A program made the position numbers and the translations under genes. Below are positions 12,250 through 23,859 of a stretch of 64,000 nt of DNA, one piece after another; positions within the stretch are counted from its first letter, which is position 1, and each line of letters starts with the position of its first letter. The stretch covers positions 179,336,266 through 179,400,265 of the forward strand of contig OY986435.1 of assembly GCA_963920525.1 (NCBI GenBank), in the 5' to 3' direction. The notes beneath the pieces are model-generated. The model searched no databases. It had not been told where the DNA came from and saw only the letters and a program-made list of their open reading frames with translations. This DNA is from Dichetophora obliterata. Taxonomy: Eukaryota > Arthropoda > Insecta > Diptera > Sciomyzidae.

Positions 12250-12942
12250 TAGTTCTACTTTCTAAGATTTTTGGTATTAATTTTCTAAACATTTTACGCA
12301 CACTACACCGGTTGACACACACATGAACACATAAGAAAATCCAAAATATTTGAAAGATGAGTCAAAAATTTGTCTCGCATCATGCCTGAAATATTTTGAA
12401 ATTTATTTAATTTTTTTGTTATGTAATGCATTTCAATAATATTTTTTCAAAAGCACATATTCTTAGGTCTCTTTGTCTTAAAATGCTGAAATAAAATCAC
12501 AGAATTACTGTTGAGGCCCCAAAATTTCAACTTTCAAATATACTCAAAAAATCTGATTCCCTTAAATTAAGAAACTGGCTTTAATTCATAGGCATGGTTT
12601 TTTTCTATATTCTATAGAGGTTTCTCCTTAATGTAGAGAATTTTTTCATGATATAACGACCTCACGTCTTGATTTCGTTGCAACGTTATCAAAACAGCTT
12701 CTTAGTTTTAAAGACAAGTTTTTACTTAAATATAAGAGATAAAGGTATGATAAAAGTTAAATTCCCAAAAATTGCACAAAAACAGAAATACTTTGAAGAA
12801 AAACTGTATTGATATCAAGTCTGCTTGCAACATCCGGGAAAAAATTAATTAAAACTGTAATTTTAATTGCATATAAACCTACGATCAAAAAGCCTATAAC
12901 ATAATATTAAAAATATTCTACTATTAAAAATAATTTGATTTC
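12250..12942. other. No gene recognised
   Basis: AT-rich sequence between two inverted-repeat elements. No open frame longer than chance and no repeat partner seen. Confidence 0.45.
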
Positions 12943-13686
12943 TTAAGGGAGGGTTCTCCTGGATTTTTTTGGATTTGGCCGAAAAACAAGTAAAATTTTA
13001 GAATGGTTTGTGGGAAAATGAAAAGACATACGAACTTATGCTTTTGAACTTTGATTCGTGGTTTATTGACGAGTAAAAAGAAAAAAGATATTTGAAAAAT
13101 TCAAAATGGCGGCTTGAAAATGGCGGATCTCGTCGACCTCTGCGCGCAAAACATCGACCTCCCGCGGACAGTGTGGGGCCTCAGGTAGTGAACTGAAATG
13201 AGAAATGTATAAAATTTATTAAAATTGATAACATTTCATATGCCTGGAACCTAACTTCAATTAAGTTTGGTAAAAAAAACCAATTTTATGGACTTTTAAA
13301 AAAAAAATTGAAATTTTTTGCTTTTTTTTTTACTTAGATCTCGTTTAAAAATTATAAATAAACAATTTTTTATGCCAATGTTAGGTTCCAGGCGTACAAA
13401 AAAGTATATACTTTCAAACATTCTTTGAATGAAGGAAATCGGATCAATAGAACAAGCCCTGTGCTGTCCGTTAGATTAGAAAACATGGTTCCGAGAAAAA
13501 CGCGTTTAAAGTTTTTAGAAAGTTGGTACGCGCGCGTGACATGGGTACGTTTGACACGCTGTAGCTCGAGAAATACGCGTCGTATTGAAATATCCCTTGG
13601 CACAAACATTCTACATATATGTAACTTTCATTTTATGTAAAAAAAAATCGATTTTTTCAAAAAAATCCAGGAGAACCTTCCCTTAA
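12943..13686. mobile_element. Inverted-repeat element, TTAAGGGA ends
   Basis: The left end TTAAGGGAGGGTTCTCCTGG (12943) pairs with the right end, whose reverse complement is TTAAGGGAAGGTTCTCCTGG (13686); the match continues into the following T-rich bases. A second inverted pair, GCCTGGAACCTAAC (13241) and GTTAGGTTCCAGGC (13380), lies inside. The whole is about 744 bp and non-coding. The outermost TTAA could be a target duplication or part of the repeat. Confidence 0.75.
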
Positions 13687-14063
13687 ATTTCTGGATTTCT
13701 TAAATAAGTAACAATACTTGGATATTTTATAGAAATACATGTAAGTTTTTCTTTTTTTGCACGCCACAAGTCATTTATTTTAAAAATGCTTTTCTTATAT
13801 TTCTAGAAAAAATGCTTTAAAATGACTTACAAAGCGAACGATTCTTAATGAAGTAAATTAAGCGACCATTGTTTAAAAACTGCGATAGTTTAAAAACTCA
13901 CGCGGCCGAGGTTCAAGTCTCCGGAAAGTGGTAATTTTTTAATTTAATTTAATAATGATAATAATAATGTTTGAAGTTTTTCGTGAGTAAAAAAATCATT
14001 TTTCTCACAGGTTGCTGTTTAAAATCTAGGAATTCGATGAAAATTTTTTGTATTTTTGAAAAA
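13687..14063. other. No gene; isolated tRNA-like B box
   Basis: AT-rich. At about 13908-13920 the phrase GAGGTTCAAGTCTCC fits the RNA polymerase III B-box pattern, and the stretch around it is unusually GC-rich. No cloverleaf can be drawn around it by eye, so it is at most a tRNA-derived repeat fragment. Confidence 0.3.
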
Positions 14064-14235
14064 ATTGTTCTCTTACTTATAGCCGATGATTAATAAACGG
14101 TAGAAAGTTTCTTATTTTCAGAGAAAATATTTCTCGTAGTTAAAGCCGCTGATTAATAAACGGCAGAAAATTTCTTATTTTAAGACAAAATGGTTCTCTT
14201 AGTTAAAGCCGATGATAAATAATCAGTAGAAAACT
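14064..14235 (+). repeat. 63-bp tandem repeat, nearly three units
   Basis: The AGCCGMTGAT phrase recurs at 14081, 14144 and 14207, exactly 63 bp apart. Units include TTCTCTTAGTTAAAGCCG and ACGGTAGAAA. Units differ by several substitutions. From here to about 15013 nothing else is recognised apart from AT-rich spacer. Confidence 0.8.
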
Positions 14236-15485
14236 TACTCAAATTTAATAAGATTTCAACACAATTGCGCTAAGTTTCTTCAATTTAGTGAAATAGTTCG
14301 TAAATGATTGGATAATTTTTTAATAAAATATTTCCCACTTCTGGTGTCAATTTAACGAAAAATATATACTTCATTTTTACAATATTTGTTTTATACTAAA
14401 TGTACGATAAAGGGTTGTTATCAAACCTACATTCCCGCGCATTTCGCGAGGAAATTCCCGATATCCGCTACTTCGTAGGGATAACCAACTTTTTTTAAGA
14501 ATGCGTACTATGAAGCTAAATATTCATGACTCGTACTTTCTACAATTAGAAAAGTTGAATTATACATTTTTAATAATATTTACATGCAAGGAATTTAAGC
14601 TAATCAATTTTTCAAATGCATTTTTAATAAATGTAAACGTCTTCCTTACAGTCGAAAGTTAAAGTTTTGTATTATATGTCCCAATATATTTAATGTACCA
14701 GCATTTTGGTCCGCATTTCATGAACCGCATTCCAAGGGAGATATTTTTGACCGGGTTTTACATTCATTGACACCAATTTGCTTATTTCTATTTCCAATAA
14801 GTTCTAGCAGCTTGCAAGTTACTACAATCGAGTACGGAAACACACCTATGAACACACATATGAATGATTTAAAAAAAAAACTTTGTTTTAATTAATAGCG
14901 TATGAATAAATATATAAATATAGAAGTACATGTACATATATGCAGATATAAAACGAAACTAAAAAAAATACAAATGTAAAAAATATACATTTTAAGAACT
15001 TGAAGAAATCACATACACGGAGAAAACTGTTTGCTAAATTTGTATTGTTGTTAAGCAAAACTTGCGCTTGAATCTCAGCCACTTCAAAATTATGCTAGAT
15101 TTCAGCGAAAACTAATCAAAACTTGCTCTTCCAGTTTATAATAACTTAGCAAGCTTATGATTAAATTCAAGCAAAAAATATAAACTGCAAAAGCAAATTT
15201 CTACTTAACTTAAGCAAATATTTACTAAGTTATTATAAATTGGAATAGCAAATTTTGATTAGATTTTGCTGAAATCCATCATATTTTTAAAGTGAAACAA
15301 TAATTAAAATTAAATTAAATTCAAAAATTATGATTATCCGGATACTTGAGCCTCGGCCACGTGAATGTATGTGAATGGGCTTATACATTTGACCATCGCA
15401 ATTGTTAACCAATCGTCGCCTAATTTTCGTTATTATAATAAAAGTGTAAACGTGTGCTGGTGTGCTTAGAAGAAATTTGCTTGCT

Positions 15486-15668
15486 TGAATTAAGTAAAAA
15501 TTTGCTATTTGAGTTTAAAATAGCTTAGCAAATATTTGCTAGAGTTTAGTAAAAATTTGCTATTTGAGTTTAAAATAGCTTAGCAAATATTTGCTTGAGT
15601 TTAGTAAAAATGTACTTTTTGAGCTTATAATAACTTAGCAAATATTTGCTTGAGTTTAGTAAAAATGT
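15486..15668 (+). repeat. 55-bp satellite units with palindrome (left block)
   Basis: Units read roughly GAGTTTAGTAAAAATTTGCT followed by ATTTGAGTTTATAATAACTT and then the perfect 14-bp palindrome AGCAAATATTTGCT. The palindrome is at 15527, 15582 and 15637, spaced exactly 55 bp. The array is interrupted by the insertion that starts near 15702 and resumes at 17706. Confidence 0.8.
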
Positions 15669-16328
15669 AAATGAATAAAAATGTTAGTAAAAATGTAAAT
15701 TCTGACCGAATATTCGGTTTTGGTTTCGGTTTCGGTTACGGCCAGTTTCGGCCCTTTTTGTCAATTTCAGCTAGTTTCGGCTATTTGGCCTCAATATGGC
15801 CGAAACTTTTGGTAAAAATTTCTTGCATCAGTAATTTAATTAAAATATATTAGTTTGGTTTAATAAAAATATTTACAACGCATTGTACAAAACAAAAATT
15901 ATGAATTCGTCTTTTATTTGATTTATATTTTCGTTAATTTAACATTTTTGGTTAACATTTGGGTACTATCATTTTCGATTTTATCATCGCTATTGCAATT
16001 TATATTAAAGTTTTATAGGTATGAAGTCAAAAAGTGATAATAAGACTTCCGAACGAATTCTGTGTGTGTTGAATTAAGGAAAAAACCGAAATATTTCTAT
16101 TCTTATAATACTAAACCTTTAAAAAAAACAAAAATAATTTGTTTTGTAGTTCTACAAAAATTTACATTGTAGGTACATTCTATTTTGAGTGTGTACGGAA
16201 GATATAAAGTATGCAATACTTTTGTAATAAAAAATAAAATAAAAAATTATCTCATTTATAACTATAGTAAACTTCAATTAATTATTATAAGCTTCAATAT
16301 TCAAATAATACTTTTTTACATTAAATAA

Positions 16329-17614
16329 AGGGTCCGCCAAATAACTTTTTTTTTTAAAATTCTTTTTTATAGAACTACTGGATATTTTCTTAAATTTCTT
16401 TTTTTTTCTTTGAAAGTACAATACTTTCGGTTAATAATGGAAAATACTTTCATTCAATTGGCTGCCTCAGCTGGCCGTGCAGTAGCCTACACGATCGGTC
16501 CAATTTTTAAGCACATTATCGATTGTGTGCAGCTGTATTTCACCAATGGCTTCACGAATATTGTCCTTTAAAGCGTCAATTGTCCCTGGCTTGTCAACGC
16601 AACACTTATCTTTAAGGGCACCCCACAAATAATAGTCCAACCGAGTCAAATCGCAGCTCCGAGGTGGCCAAACGACATCAGCTCTGCGGCTGATAATGCG
16701 ATCATCAAAAACAGGGCGCAAAACATCGAATGTAGCTTCGGCTGTGTGGCACGTAACGCCGTCCTGTTGAAACCAAATGTTGCCATTATCCTCCTCTTCA
16801 ATTTTTGTGAACGAAAATTCGTTCAACATGGCCCGATAACGATCGCCACTGACTGTAACGGCCACTCCTTGCTCATTTTCGAAGAAAAATGGCCCAATTA
16901 TGCCTCTGTGATGCCCAACAGTGACTCGTTTTGGGTGCAACGGCTTTTCAATGTATGCGTGCGGGTTTTTTGTGCCCCAAATGCGACAATTTTGCTTGTT
17001 TATATACCCGCCAAGATCAAAATGAGCTTAATCTGAAAAGATGATTTTTTTGGCAAAATCGGCATCTTCCGTAAGTCGATCGCAGGCCCACTTAGCGAAG
17101 TGAAAACGCATTGGATGGTCAGTTGGCTTCAACTCCTGAACCAATTGGACTTTGTATTGCGTCATACCAAGGTCTTTATGCAAAATTCGTCTCAATGATG
17201 TCTCCGAAATGTTCAATTGTTGAGAAAGACGGTGAATTGATGTTGATGGCGCTTCACGCACACTTTCTGCCACAGCAGCATATTCTCGGGTGTACGCACT
17301 GCTTTTGGCTTTTCACGCTTTGGTTTATCGATGAGGATGCCAGTTTCTTTCACTTTTTTCACAAGATAACGAACATACGGAGCTGACGGTGCTTCTCTTC
17401 TTCCAAAATCCGTACGCAATTTTCGCACACATTCTGCAACATTACCATGATTTTCAAAGTAATGTCGCAATATTTCCCAGCGTTGTTCAAGCGTATACAC
17501 AACCATATTCGTTCAGCGGAAGGATAAAACTAATTATCAAATCAGACATGAGCTAAGTGTTACCATTCACGAAATAAGCACTAGTTGAAAAAAAAACGTT
17601 AGATGGCGGACCCT
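16329..17614 (-). mobile_element. Mariner element, DD41D (rosa-like)
   Basis: The imperfect terminal inverted repeats AGGGTCCGCCAAATAACTTT (16329) and, inverted, AGGGTCCGCCATCTAACGTT (right end about 17614) enclose about 1.29 kb, a normal mariner length. TA-containing flanks fit the family's target choice. It interrupts the CCGAAACC-rich element. The 41-residue spacing between the second and third catalytic aspartates matches the rosa type described from tephritid flies. Confidence 0.88.
16431..17506 (-). pseudogene. DD41D mariner transposase pseudogene
   Basis: The DNA-cutting/joining transposase of the element. It starts at 17506 (MVVYTLEQRWEILRHYF) with an N-terminal helix-turn-helix region (SIHRLSQQLNISETSLRRIL). 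The catalytic domain follows: D1 in KKIIFSD, D2 in WFQQDG and D3 in RLDYYLWG, with 41 residues between D2 and D3. Lesions: a frameshift at about 17260, a stop replacing the residue after D1 (family SDE-AHF), a short deletion after HPKRVTV, and a TGA shortly before the natural end (SIFHY, stop at 16431). All three aspartates remain, so the copy is fairly young but dead. Confidence 0.9.
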
Positions 17615-17705
17615 AAAAACTTAAATTTTTTTATTAATAACCAGTTTCGGTTTCGACCCAATATTCGGTCTCGGCCAAAATTTAGGTTTCGGTCGGACAC
17701 TACTT

Positions 17706-17950
17706 ATAATACCTAAGCAAATGTTTGTTTGAGTTTAGTAAAAATGTGCTATTTGAGTTTATAATATCTTATCAAATATTTGCTGTAGTTTAGTAAAAAT
17801 TTGCTATTTGAGCTTGTAATAACTTAGCAGGTATTTGCTTGAGTTTACTAAAAATGTGCTATTTGAGTTTATAATAACTTAGCAAATATTTGTTTGAGTT
17901 TGTATAAATTTGCAATCAGTTTATAATAACTTAGCAAATATTTGCTTGAA
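17706..17950 (+). repeat. 55-bp satellite units with palindrome (right block)
   Basis: Continuation of the 15486-15668 array beyond the nested insertion. The palindrome AGCAAATATTTGCT is intact at 17933-17946 and has one mismatch at 17881-17894 and in another unit near 17771. The repeat extends to the subterminal region of the CACGGAGA-ended element. Confidence 0.75.
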
Positions 17951-18098
17951 TTTAATATAATTTTGCTTTTTCCTTAATACATGAGGAGTGATTTCAATTT
18001 AGCAATCTTTTTCTAAAATCACATCTTGATTGAGCAAAGTTTTGCTGATTTGCTTTTAAGCAAAAAATTTGCTTGATTCAAACAAAATTATCTCCGTG

Positions 18099-20415
18099 TA
18101 CGCTGTGGAAACTTGCCATAAATATGTAAGAAAATTAATGAAAACAAGAGATGAGCAATCTACGATGAATAGATTGCAGTTATCATTTTAGTTTTTCTCA
18201 TGATACATCGATGTGCGATCCCCAATCTTTTTTATTTGTTATGAGATATCCCACAAAGGACCCAATACCTTTTTATAGGAGAAAAACGAAAAAAAAACAC
18301 TTTAATTTTTTCCATTTTCACTGAACCATATTTTTAAAAAAATTCACATTTTTAACGATTTTTAAAAAAAAAGAAGGCATGAGTATTATTCAAAGTTTTA
18401 AATTTTTTCTGATTAATGAAACTTCTATCCAAAGTAAAAAAAATATAAAATTTATTAAATTACTTATACAAATATTACAAAAAAGGTTGGAAATTGGATC
18501 AAAATCTACCAATTTTGTTTACATTTTGGTCAAACTTTCAGGCGTCAAAAATCAATAAAAAAAATTTTAAAAAAATTCAGCGCAGTTTTTTTTTTGTTTA
18601 TCTATCTTTAATAGGTATTTGAGGCAAACATTTTTATTTAAACATTTTTAAAAATGAGTTTGTGTCCGTCTTTTTCAAGTTTGGAACCAATGTGTGCCGT
18701 AGCTCTACCGTAGTCAGAATTGTTTTTTCTGAATAAGATCCTACGTGAAATGTCGATAAACTTGTCAAGTTAAAGATGTTTATTTTTCTGATCATTTTGC
18801 ATTTGAGCACTAGCAAAATTCTGCCATTTAACGAATATATGCTGATCCCTATTCCAAAAATTGTGTTCGCTGAACGAGGCCAATGTTGAATGTTTAAACA
18901 ATCAGCATCTAATTCGGCTACGCTAACCATAAAGCATAACTTCAGAAGCTCAACACTCTTAATTGTTTTGAGCAATTATAACGCAGATCATATTTTGCCA
19001 AATATTTCGTTACACTCCTAGGCTATATGTTTGAATATAAAATGAGCGTTCTTTAATTTGATTCGTTAAGCTTTAAGGTTAATCAAAGTAAAACTTTTCA
19101 TCAACTACTACCTTAAACATTGAAACATTGTATTGCGGTCAATCTATCGTGGATTAATGAGTTGCTTCATGGTATTACGGTTTGTCGAATTAATAAATAA
19201 CCGTGATTGGCAACCTAAAAAAAAAAACTTATGAAAGAGCACATTTTGGTAACAAAGAAGAAAAAAACATAACTATAATGACTGATTCTCATTCAAATAC
19301 TTTTTTGCCGCTATAAGCGAGTGCTAACAATAATCTGTCCTTGACCCAAAAATTAGTCTTGCACTAGATAAACAATTTTTACTCGTAAAATAATGAAATC
19401 TCTGACTTACAGAACTCACCACCTGGTTTTTTTGAATTGATTCTAATCTAAAATTTAGCGAATTAGCAAAACCGCTCCAATGAAGCCAACAACAAGCTTC
19501 ATTGAAGCTGAGAAAATTAAATTGTTAATCGAAACTATGACAAGAAAAGCAACAACGACAACAACAACAAAAACATCGTGTTCACATTGCATTACAAGCT
19601 GCCATTAACTCATTTCCTGTGATAAGCACACTTTTTTACGATTTTAGCACTTAAAACTGCATTCAAAGAACATCAGGTCGAAAGAACACATAAATGCAGC
19701 GGCATAAAATCAACAGCAACTACAACAGTATCAACAAATAAAAGCATTGAATTAAAAAAAAACAAAAAACAGAACATAAAAAACACTAAGACAACAACCA
19801 CATCTCCTGGCTCAGTAAACCTTAAGCTATGGTCATAACTTGGCTCAATGCCGATGTTTACTTTTAATAAATTAATGTGGCAGCATTAAGATAAACGATG
19901 AGATTTGCAACGAGGTGTGCAGCCATAAAGTATGCTACGAACCATAATAAACTAACTCACTGGCTCTGGCACCTCGCAGCTCCTTAGTATTTCTTCCACA
20001 ACCTAGACAAAGTCGAATAGCAAATAGGAAAATTGATTAATAATTTGGTAATTCGTGCTGTTGGGGGTGAATGCGTTTAAAGGCAGTCAAACATATAGAT
20101 ATAAAGACGTTTCAGTGAGCAGTAACAACTTCAGATATAGCCGGTGTCACCCGGGACATCGGTTTTACAAATTTAGTTAACTAAATTTCGAGTTGCAAGC
20201 CAGGCTTTTACTAGGGTTTGTAATAGAAACTATGTTATTTCTAAAAGGGCTTGTTATAGCTTCTATAAGTAGCAAAATGAAAGACTTTTATTGGTTTTAG
20301 GACGCTGTTTACACTTTTTCTTTTGCTGAAAGTTTGATGGTATTTTAAAAATTTGTATTTCTTACTGTACTTGCAATTGTTTCAATAAGTCCTAAATACT
20401 CTAGAGTAGAGATGC
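18099..20415. other. No gene recognised; possible host spacer
   Basis: No transposon motif seen. 19550-19590 is a CAA-rich stretch and 19680-19800 is rich in CAA/CAGC phrases, a texture often seen in fly introns and intergenic DNA. An open stretch at 18634-18975 (minus) has no recognisable motif. Confidence 0.45.
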
Positions 20416-20760
20416 TTAACCAAAATAAATAGACAAAATAGAAACGTGGTTTTTAGTGAAAAGGCTCTTACAGATAAGGTGATCAATAAACAAAAGTGCA
20501 TCTATTGTATTTAAACCAGATTGGAAGCCAACTTGATTTGGAGCAATAGCATTTGTAGATGCTAGGAACCACATTAGTCTTTTTGAGGCCATTTTTTCGA
20601 TCAGCTTGCTGACGCATGGGAGTAATAAAATGGGACGGTAGCGGGGCTTGAGCATATCCTTGTGGGGCTTGAAGATGGGAACTATTATCGCGGATTTAAA
20701 GGATTGAGGTAGGACTTCAGTATTATAGATTTTGTTGTGAAGTGCTTGTTGTGTCACCAA
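20416..20760 (-). pseudogene. LINE reverse transcriptase fragment (I-like)
   Basis: About 114 open codons carry the N-terminal RT blocks: LPQSFKSAIIVPIFKPHKD, then RYRPILLLPCVSKLIEKM and NQVGFQSGLNTIDALL. The spacing and wording are those of I/R1-group LINEs. The RT palm with its YADD box, the endonuclease and the 3' end are all missing. The 5' side abuts a mariner relic at about 20760, so this is an internal scrap. Confidence 0.8.
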
Positions 20761-20764
20761 TCAA

Positions 20765-21050
20765 GCAAGCAAGCAATATTCTTGCATTTAATTCATTTGA
20801 TTTAGCCATCGTCAAAACACTTGTGTGAACACGGGCATTGTCTTCATGAAAAATTAGTTCTTTTCTTCTTTAAAGAAGTTATTTTCCATATTTAATTCTT
20901 CATGTAAAATATTAAATACTCGTTAGTCTGAGATGCCTATGGTATCAGCAATTTCACGCTTAGTCGGTTTTTACAAACAATACCATACTTTGGCTCAATG
21001 ATTTTTGACGTTTTTGCACTTTCTGGACGGCCACTAAGTGGTTCATCTCA
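20765..21050 (-). pseudogene. Collapsed mariner transposase relic
   Basis: On the minus strand, from about 21045 downwards, one reads EPLSGRPESAKTSK, KNRLSV, then REIADTIGISD-stop-RVFNILHEELNM (the mariner helix-turn-helix), then after a large internal deletion FHEDNARVHTSVLTMAKSNE, the D2 region. The first catalytic region and the C-terminus are gone. Several frame changes are needed. It is squeezed between an I-like RT fragment and a Loa-like LINE. Confidence 0.75.
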
Positions 21051-21109
21051 AACTCTTCTACAAACAAGTTTTTATTTTTTGTGTGTTCAAATGAATGGTG
21101 AAACTGCGC

Positions 21110-23835
21110 ATAAATTTTCAATTTTGTACTGGTTACTCAAAACCTACAAGAAAGCAATTCGAGACGCGAATAAGCATTCTTGGCAGGAATACACCCAATC
21201 AGTCGACAATATAAAAGAATCGGCAAGACTAAGCAAAATTCTGTCCAAAGAAAGCACTAGTCCATCTTTCATTCGGAAAGAAGATTGTACGTGGACAGAA
21301 TCTACCAATGAATCACTAGAACACTTACTCAACACACACTTCCCCGGCTGCAAGAGCAGCTGCAATGAGACCTTAGGTTTAGAATCACCCAAGGCAACTG
21401 CGGCGGTTCCAACTGGCTCCTTTATCTCAATGAAAAGGGTTATCTGGGCCTTAAGCAGCTCTCTCCATACAAATATCCAGGTTCCGACGGCATTCTTCCA
21501 ATAATGCTGCAGAAACTACAAGATGTAGTTGCACCTATCTTACTCTCTATCTTCACAAATTGCCTCTGCCTTAACTACACTCCAAGGAGCTGGAGAAGAG
21601 GTAAGGTAATATTTATACCCAAAGCTAGGAGGAGAGGTTATGAATCAGCCAAGGATTTTAGACCAATAAGCCTCACATCATTCGTACTGAAAACCCTAGA
21701 GCGTATACTAGATATTCATCTTAGGGACGTTCTAAAGGATGCTAACATATCCAGCGCCCAACACTCATACCTCAAGGGCAAATCCACAGAAACCGCCCTA
21801 TACGAGGTTATTACTACTATTGAAAGATCCATCTTCTTTAAACAATACACTCTTGCGGCCTTCTTAGATATAGAAGGGGCATTTAACAATATACATACTA
21901 GGGCCATTCTTGATTCTTTTACCAACCTTGGTGTACAAGCACCGGTGAGAAACTGGATAGTCTCAATGCTCAGTAACAGAATAGTCCAGGCAGACCTGGA
22001 TGGTTGCCAACTCACGAGATTTGTCAGTGGGGGTTCTCCGCAAGGAGGAGTGATCTCCCCCTTACTCTGGCTCATCGCCAGGAACGAAGTTCTTAATACA
22101 CTTAATTGCAATGGGGTCAAAGTGGTGGCTTATGTGGATGACGTGGTTGTAATGGTCTCAGGACTATTCCCCTCTACGCTCAGTGAGCTAATGCAGGTTG
22201 CTTTGGGAAAACTTAGTGTCTGGGCTGCCAGGTGCAGCCTAGGAGCTAACCCTAGCAAGACGGAACTGATGTTATTCACCACAAAAACCAAAGCGCCACA
22301 ATTTGTCCTTCCAAAGCTAAGCAACCAACCTCTTACACTATCCAGTAGCGCAAAATATCTAGGTGTCATTCTGGGTCCTAAGCTAAGCTGGAAAACTAAC
22401 TTCGAACAAAGGGTCAAGAAGGCCTGCATAGCCTTCTACGCCTGCTAAAAGACCTTTGGTAGAAAGTGGGGTCTTCAACCAAAAATGCTATAATGGCTAT
22501 ATACAGCGGTGGTGCGTCCTATCTTGGCGTATGGTGCACTAGTATGGTGGCCTGCACTGAATAAAGCATACAACACAACAAAACTAGCTCGGATCCAGCG
22601 ATCCGCATGCATAGGTATCACAGGGGGTATCCGCTCATGCCCCACTGATGCACTTAATGTCCTGACACATTTACTCCCCATAGATCTACACATTAAGCTT
22701 ACCGCAACAAACAGTGCAGTTAGACTCAGAAAGTCTTACAACTGGCAGAATAGGCCATATGGACACAGCAACATTCTAAATCCGCTACCTTGGGAACTGA
22801 TTCCTAGAAACACGGACTGCGACACTCCCAAACTCGACTTCACGAAATACTTTATAACCACGTTTCCCACTAGGGTGGAATGGCGCAATAAGGTAATTGA
22901 TCTAGCCTTCGATGTGTCCTTTTACAGTGATGGCTTCGAGATGGAGTGAGGAGTGGGAGTGGGCATATACTCTGAGAAACTGAGGGTGGCGGATGCTTTT
23001 TTGAGTCTGCCAAACTCAGCCAGCGTCTTCCAGGCCGAGCTTTTTGTGATAAGAGAAGCTTGTCGCGCCTTAAGTAGAGCTAAAAGCAATCACCTTAATG
23101 CACCTATTCTGACGGATAGTCAAGCCACCATTAAATCTTTAGCTGCGATCAGTACCAACTACAAACTGGCCGGCTAAGTCACCAACTTAGCATTACTATA
23201 ATCTGGGTTCCCGGCCATAGGAACATTTATGGTAATGAAAAGGCGGATGAATTGGCTAGGCGGGGTTCTTCCTTGACATTTGAAGAGCGGAAATAGTCGA
23301 AGTTCCACTGAACACAGTTAAGGGAGGAACTCATTCTTACTACTTAGCCTTAGCCAGTCGTAGATGGAGAGAACTACCAACCTGCAACACATCAAGAAAA
23401 ATATGGCCCCTTTACAACCTAGGTAAAACTCAAGAGATGCTCTCAAAACCCCGGAACGACATAGCCAGAATAACGGCTATTATTACAGATTACTGGTGCA
23501 TCGGAGTTCACGTCGATAGAATTGGACTAACCTTCAACACCCACTGTCGCAGCTGCGATGACCCAAATGAAAAAGAAACACTGACACACTTTCTGTGCAC
23601 CTGCCCGGGACTGGCCAGGTCCAGACTAACAACGCTTGGCAAGCCCTTCCTCAGCAATCTAGAGGAACTTTCAACAACAAAAATCAACAATCTCCTAACG
23701 TTCATCAACCGCACCGGATGGTTATAACCTAACAGTGCGTTACCCACTCAACCAACAGAAACACGAGGTTATGGTATCAAAACGGCTCACTAGAGCTACT
23801 TAGATCCTACTTGTGTATAAAAAAGCACCATCTAA
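21110..23835 (+). mobile_element. 5'-truncated LINE with RNase H (Loa/I-like)
   Basis: Contains linker, RT, RNase H and a C-terminal Cys/His region, then a roughly 100-bp 3' tail rich in CCAACC/CAACC. The endonuclease and any ORF1 are missing. It is noticeably less AT-rich than the flanks, which suggests a later arrival. RNase H downstream of RT is known for I, Loa and related clades. The YVDD box and the SPQGGVISP wording favour Loa-like, not firmly. Confidence 0.85.
21122..23727 (+). pseudogene. Loa/I-like RT-RNase H polyprotein pseudogene
   Basis: Segments in order: linker (YKKAIRDANKHSWQEYTQS), a frameshift at about 21450 just before SPYKYPGSDGI, then RT at 21504-22448 with DFRPISLTSFVLKTLERI, AAFLDIEGAFNNI, GGSPQGGVISPLLW and the catalytic AYVDDVVVM (about 22130). 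Two in-frame stops follow (about 22446 and 22490). The thumb (VRPILAYGALVWWPAL) leads to RNase H (FYSDGFEME, stop at 22947, QAELFVIREACRAL, LTDSQATIKSL), then further frame changes before VPGHRNIYGNEKADELA. Last comes a CRSC...HFLCTCP metal-binding-like motif and the stop at 23725. It would have copied RNA at the target and removed the RNA strand. Confidence 0.85.
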
Positions 23836-23859
23836 ATCAACCCACCAACCAACTGGTTA

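Larger units (their letters stand above)
15702..17698. mobile_element. CCGAAACC-rich element, possibly hAT, split by mariner
   Basis: The left end (CTGACCGAATATTCGG, then repeated TTTCGG) and the right end (inverted: GTGTCCGACCGAAACC, then ACCGAATATTGGG) are imperfect inverted repeats. They interrupt the 55-bp satellite array, so this is an insertion into it. Excluding the nested mariner, about 0.7 kb of its own sequence remains, with no transposase recognised. hAT membership is only a guess from the style of the termini. Confidence 0.45.
15016..18098. mobile_element. CACGGAGA-ended element hosting two nested insertions
   Basis: CACGGAGA at 15016 pairs with TCTCCGTG ending at 18098. Both are bordered by TA (15014-15015 and 18099-18100), compatible with a TA target duplication. 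Its own sequence is only about 1.1 kb: subterminal inverted sequences plus 55-bp repeat units on both sides of a nested insertion. A separate inverted pair occurs at 15080-15165 / 15210-15292. No transposase was recognised and the superfamily is open. Confidence 0.6.

Noticed and set aside
13903..13925. tRNA gene suggested by a B-box-like GGTTCAAGTC
   Set aside because: No acceptor, D or anticodon stem can be drawn around it; at most a tRNA-derived repeat scrap.
14064..14235. CRISPR-like array of three regular repeats
   Set aside because: Units are directly contiguous 63-bp tandem copies without unique spacers, and the DNA is eukaryotic.
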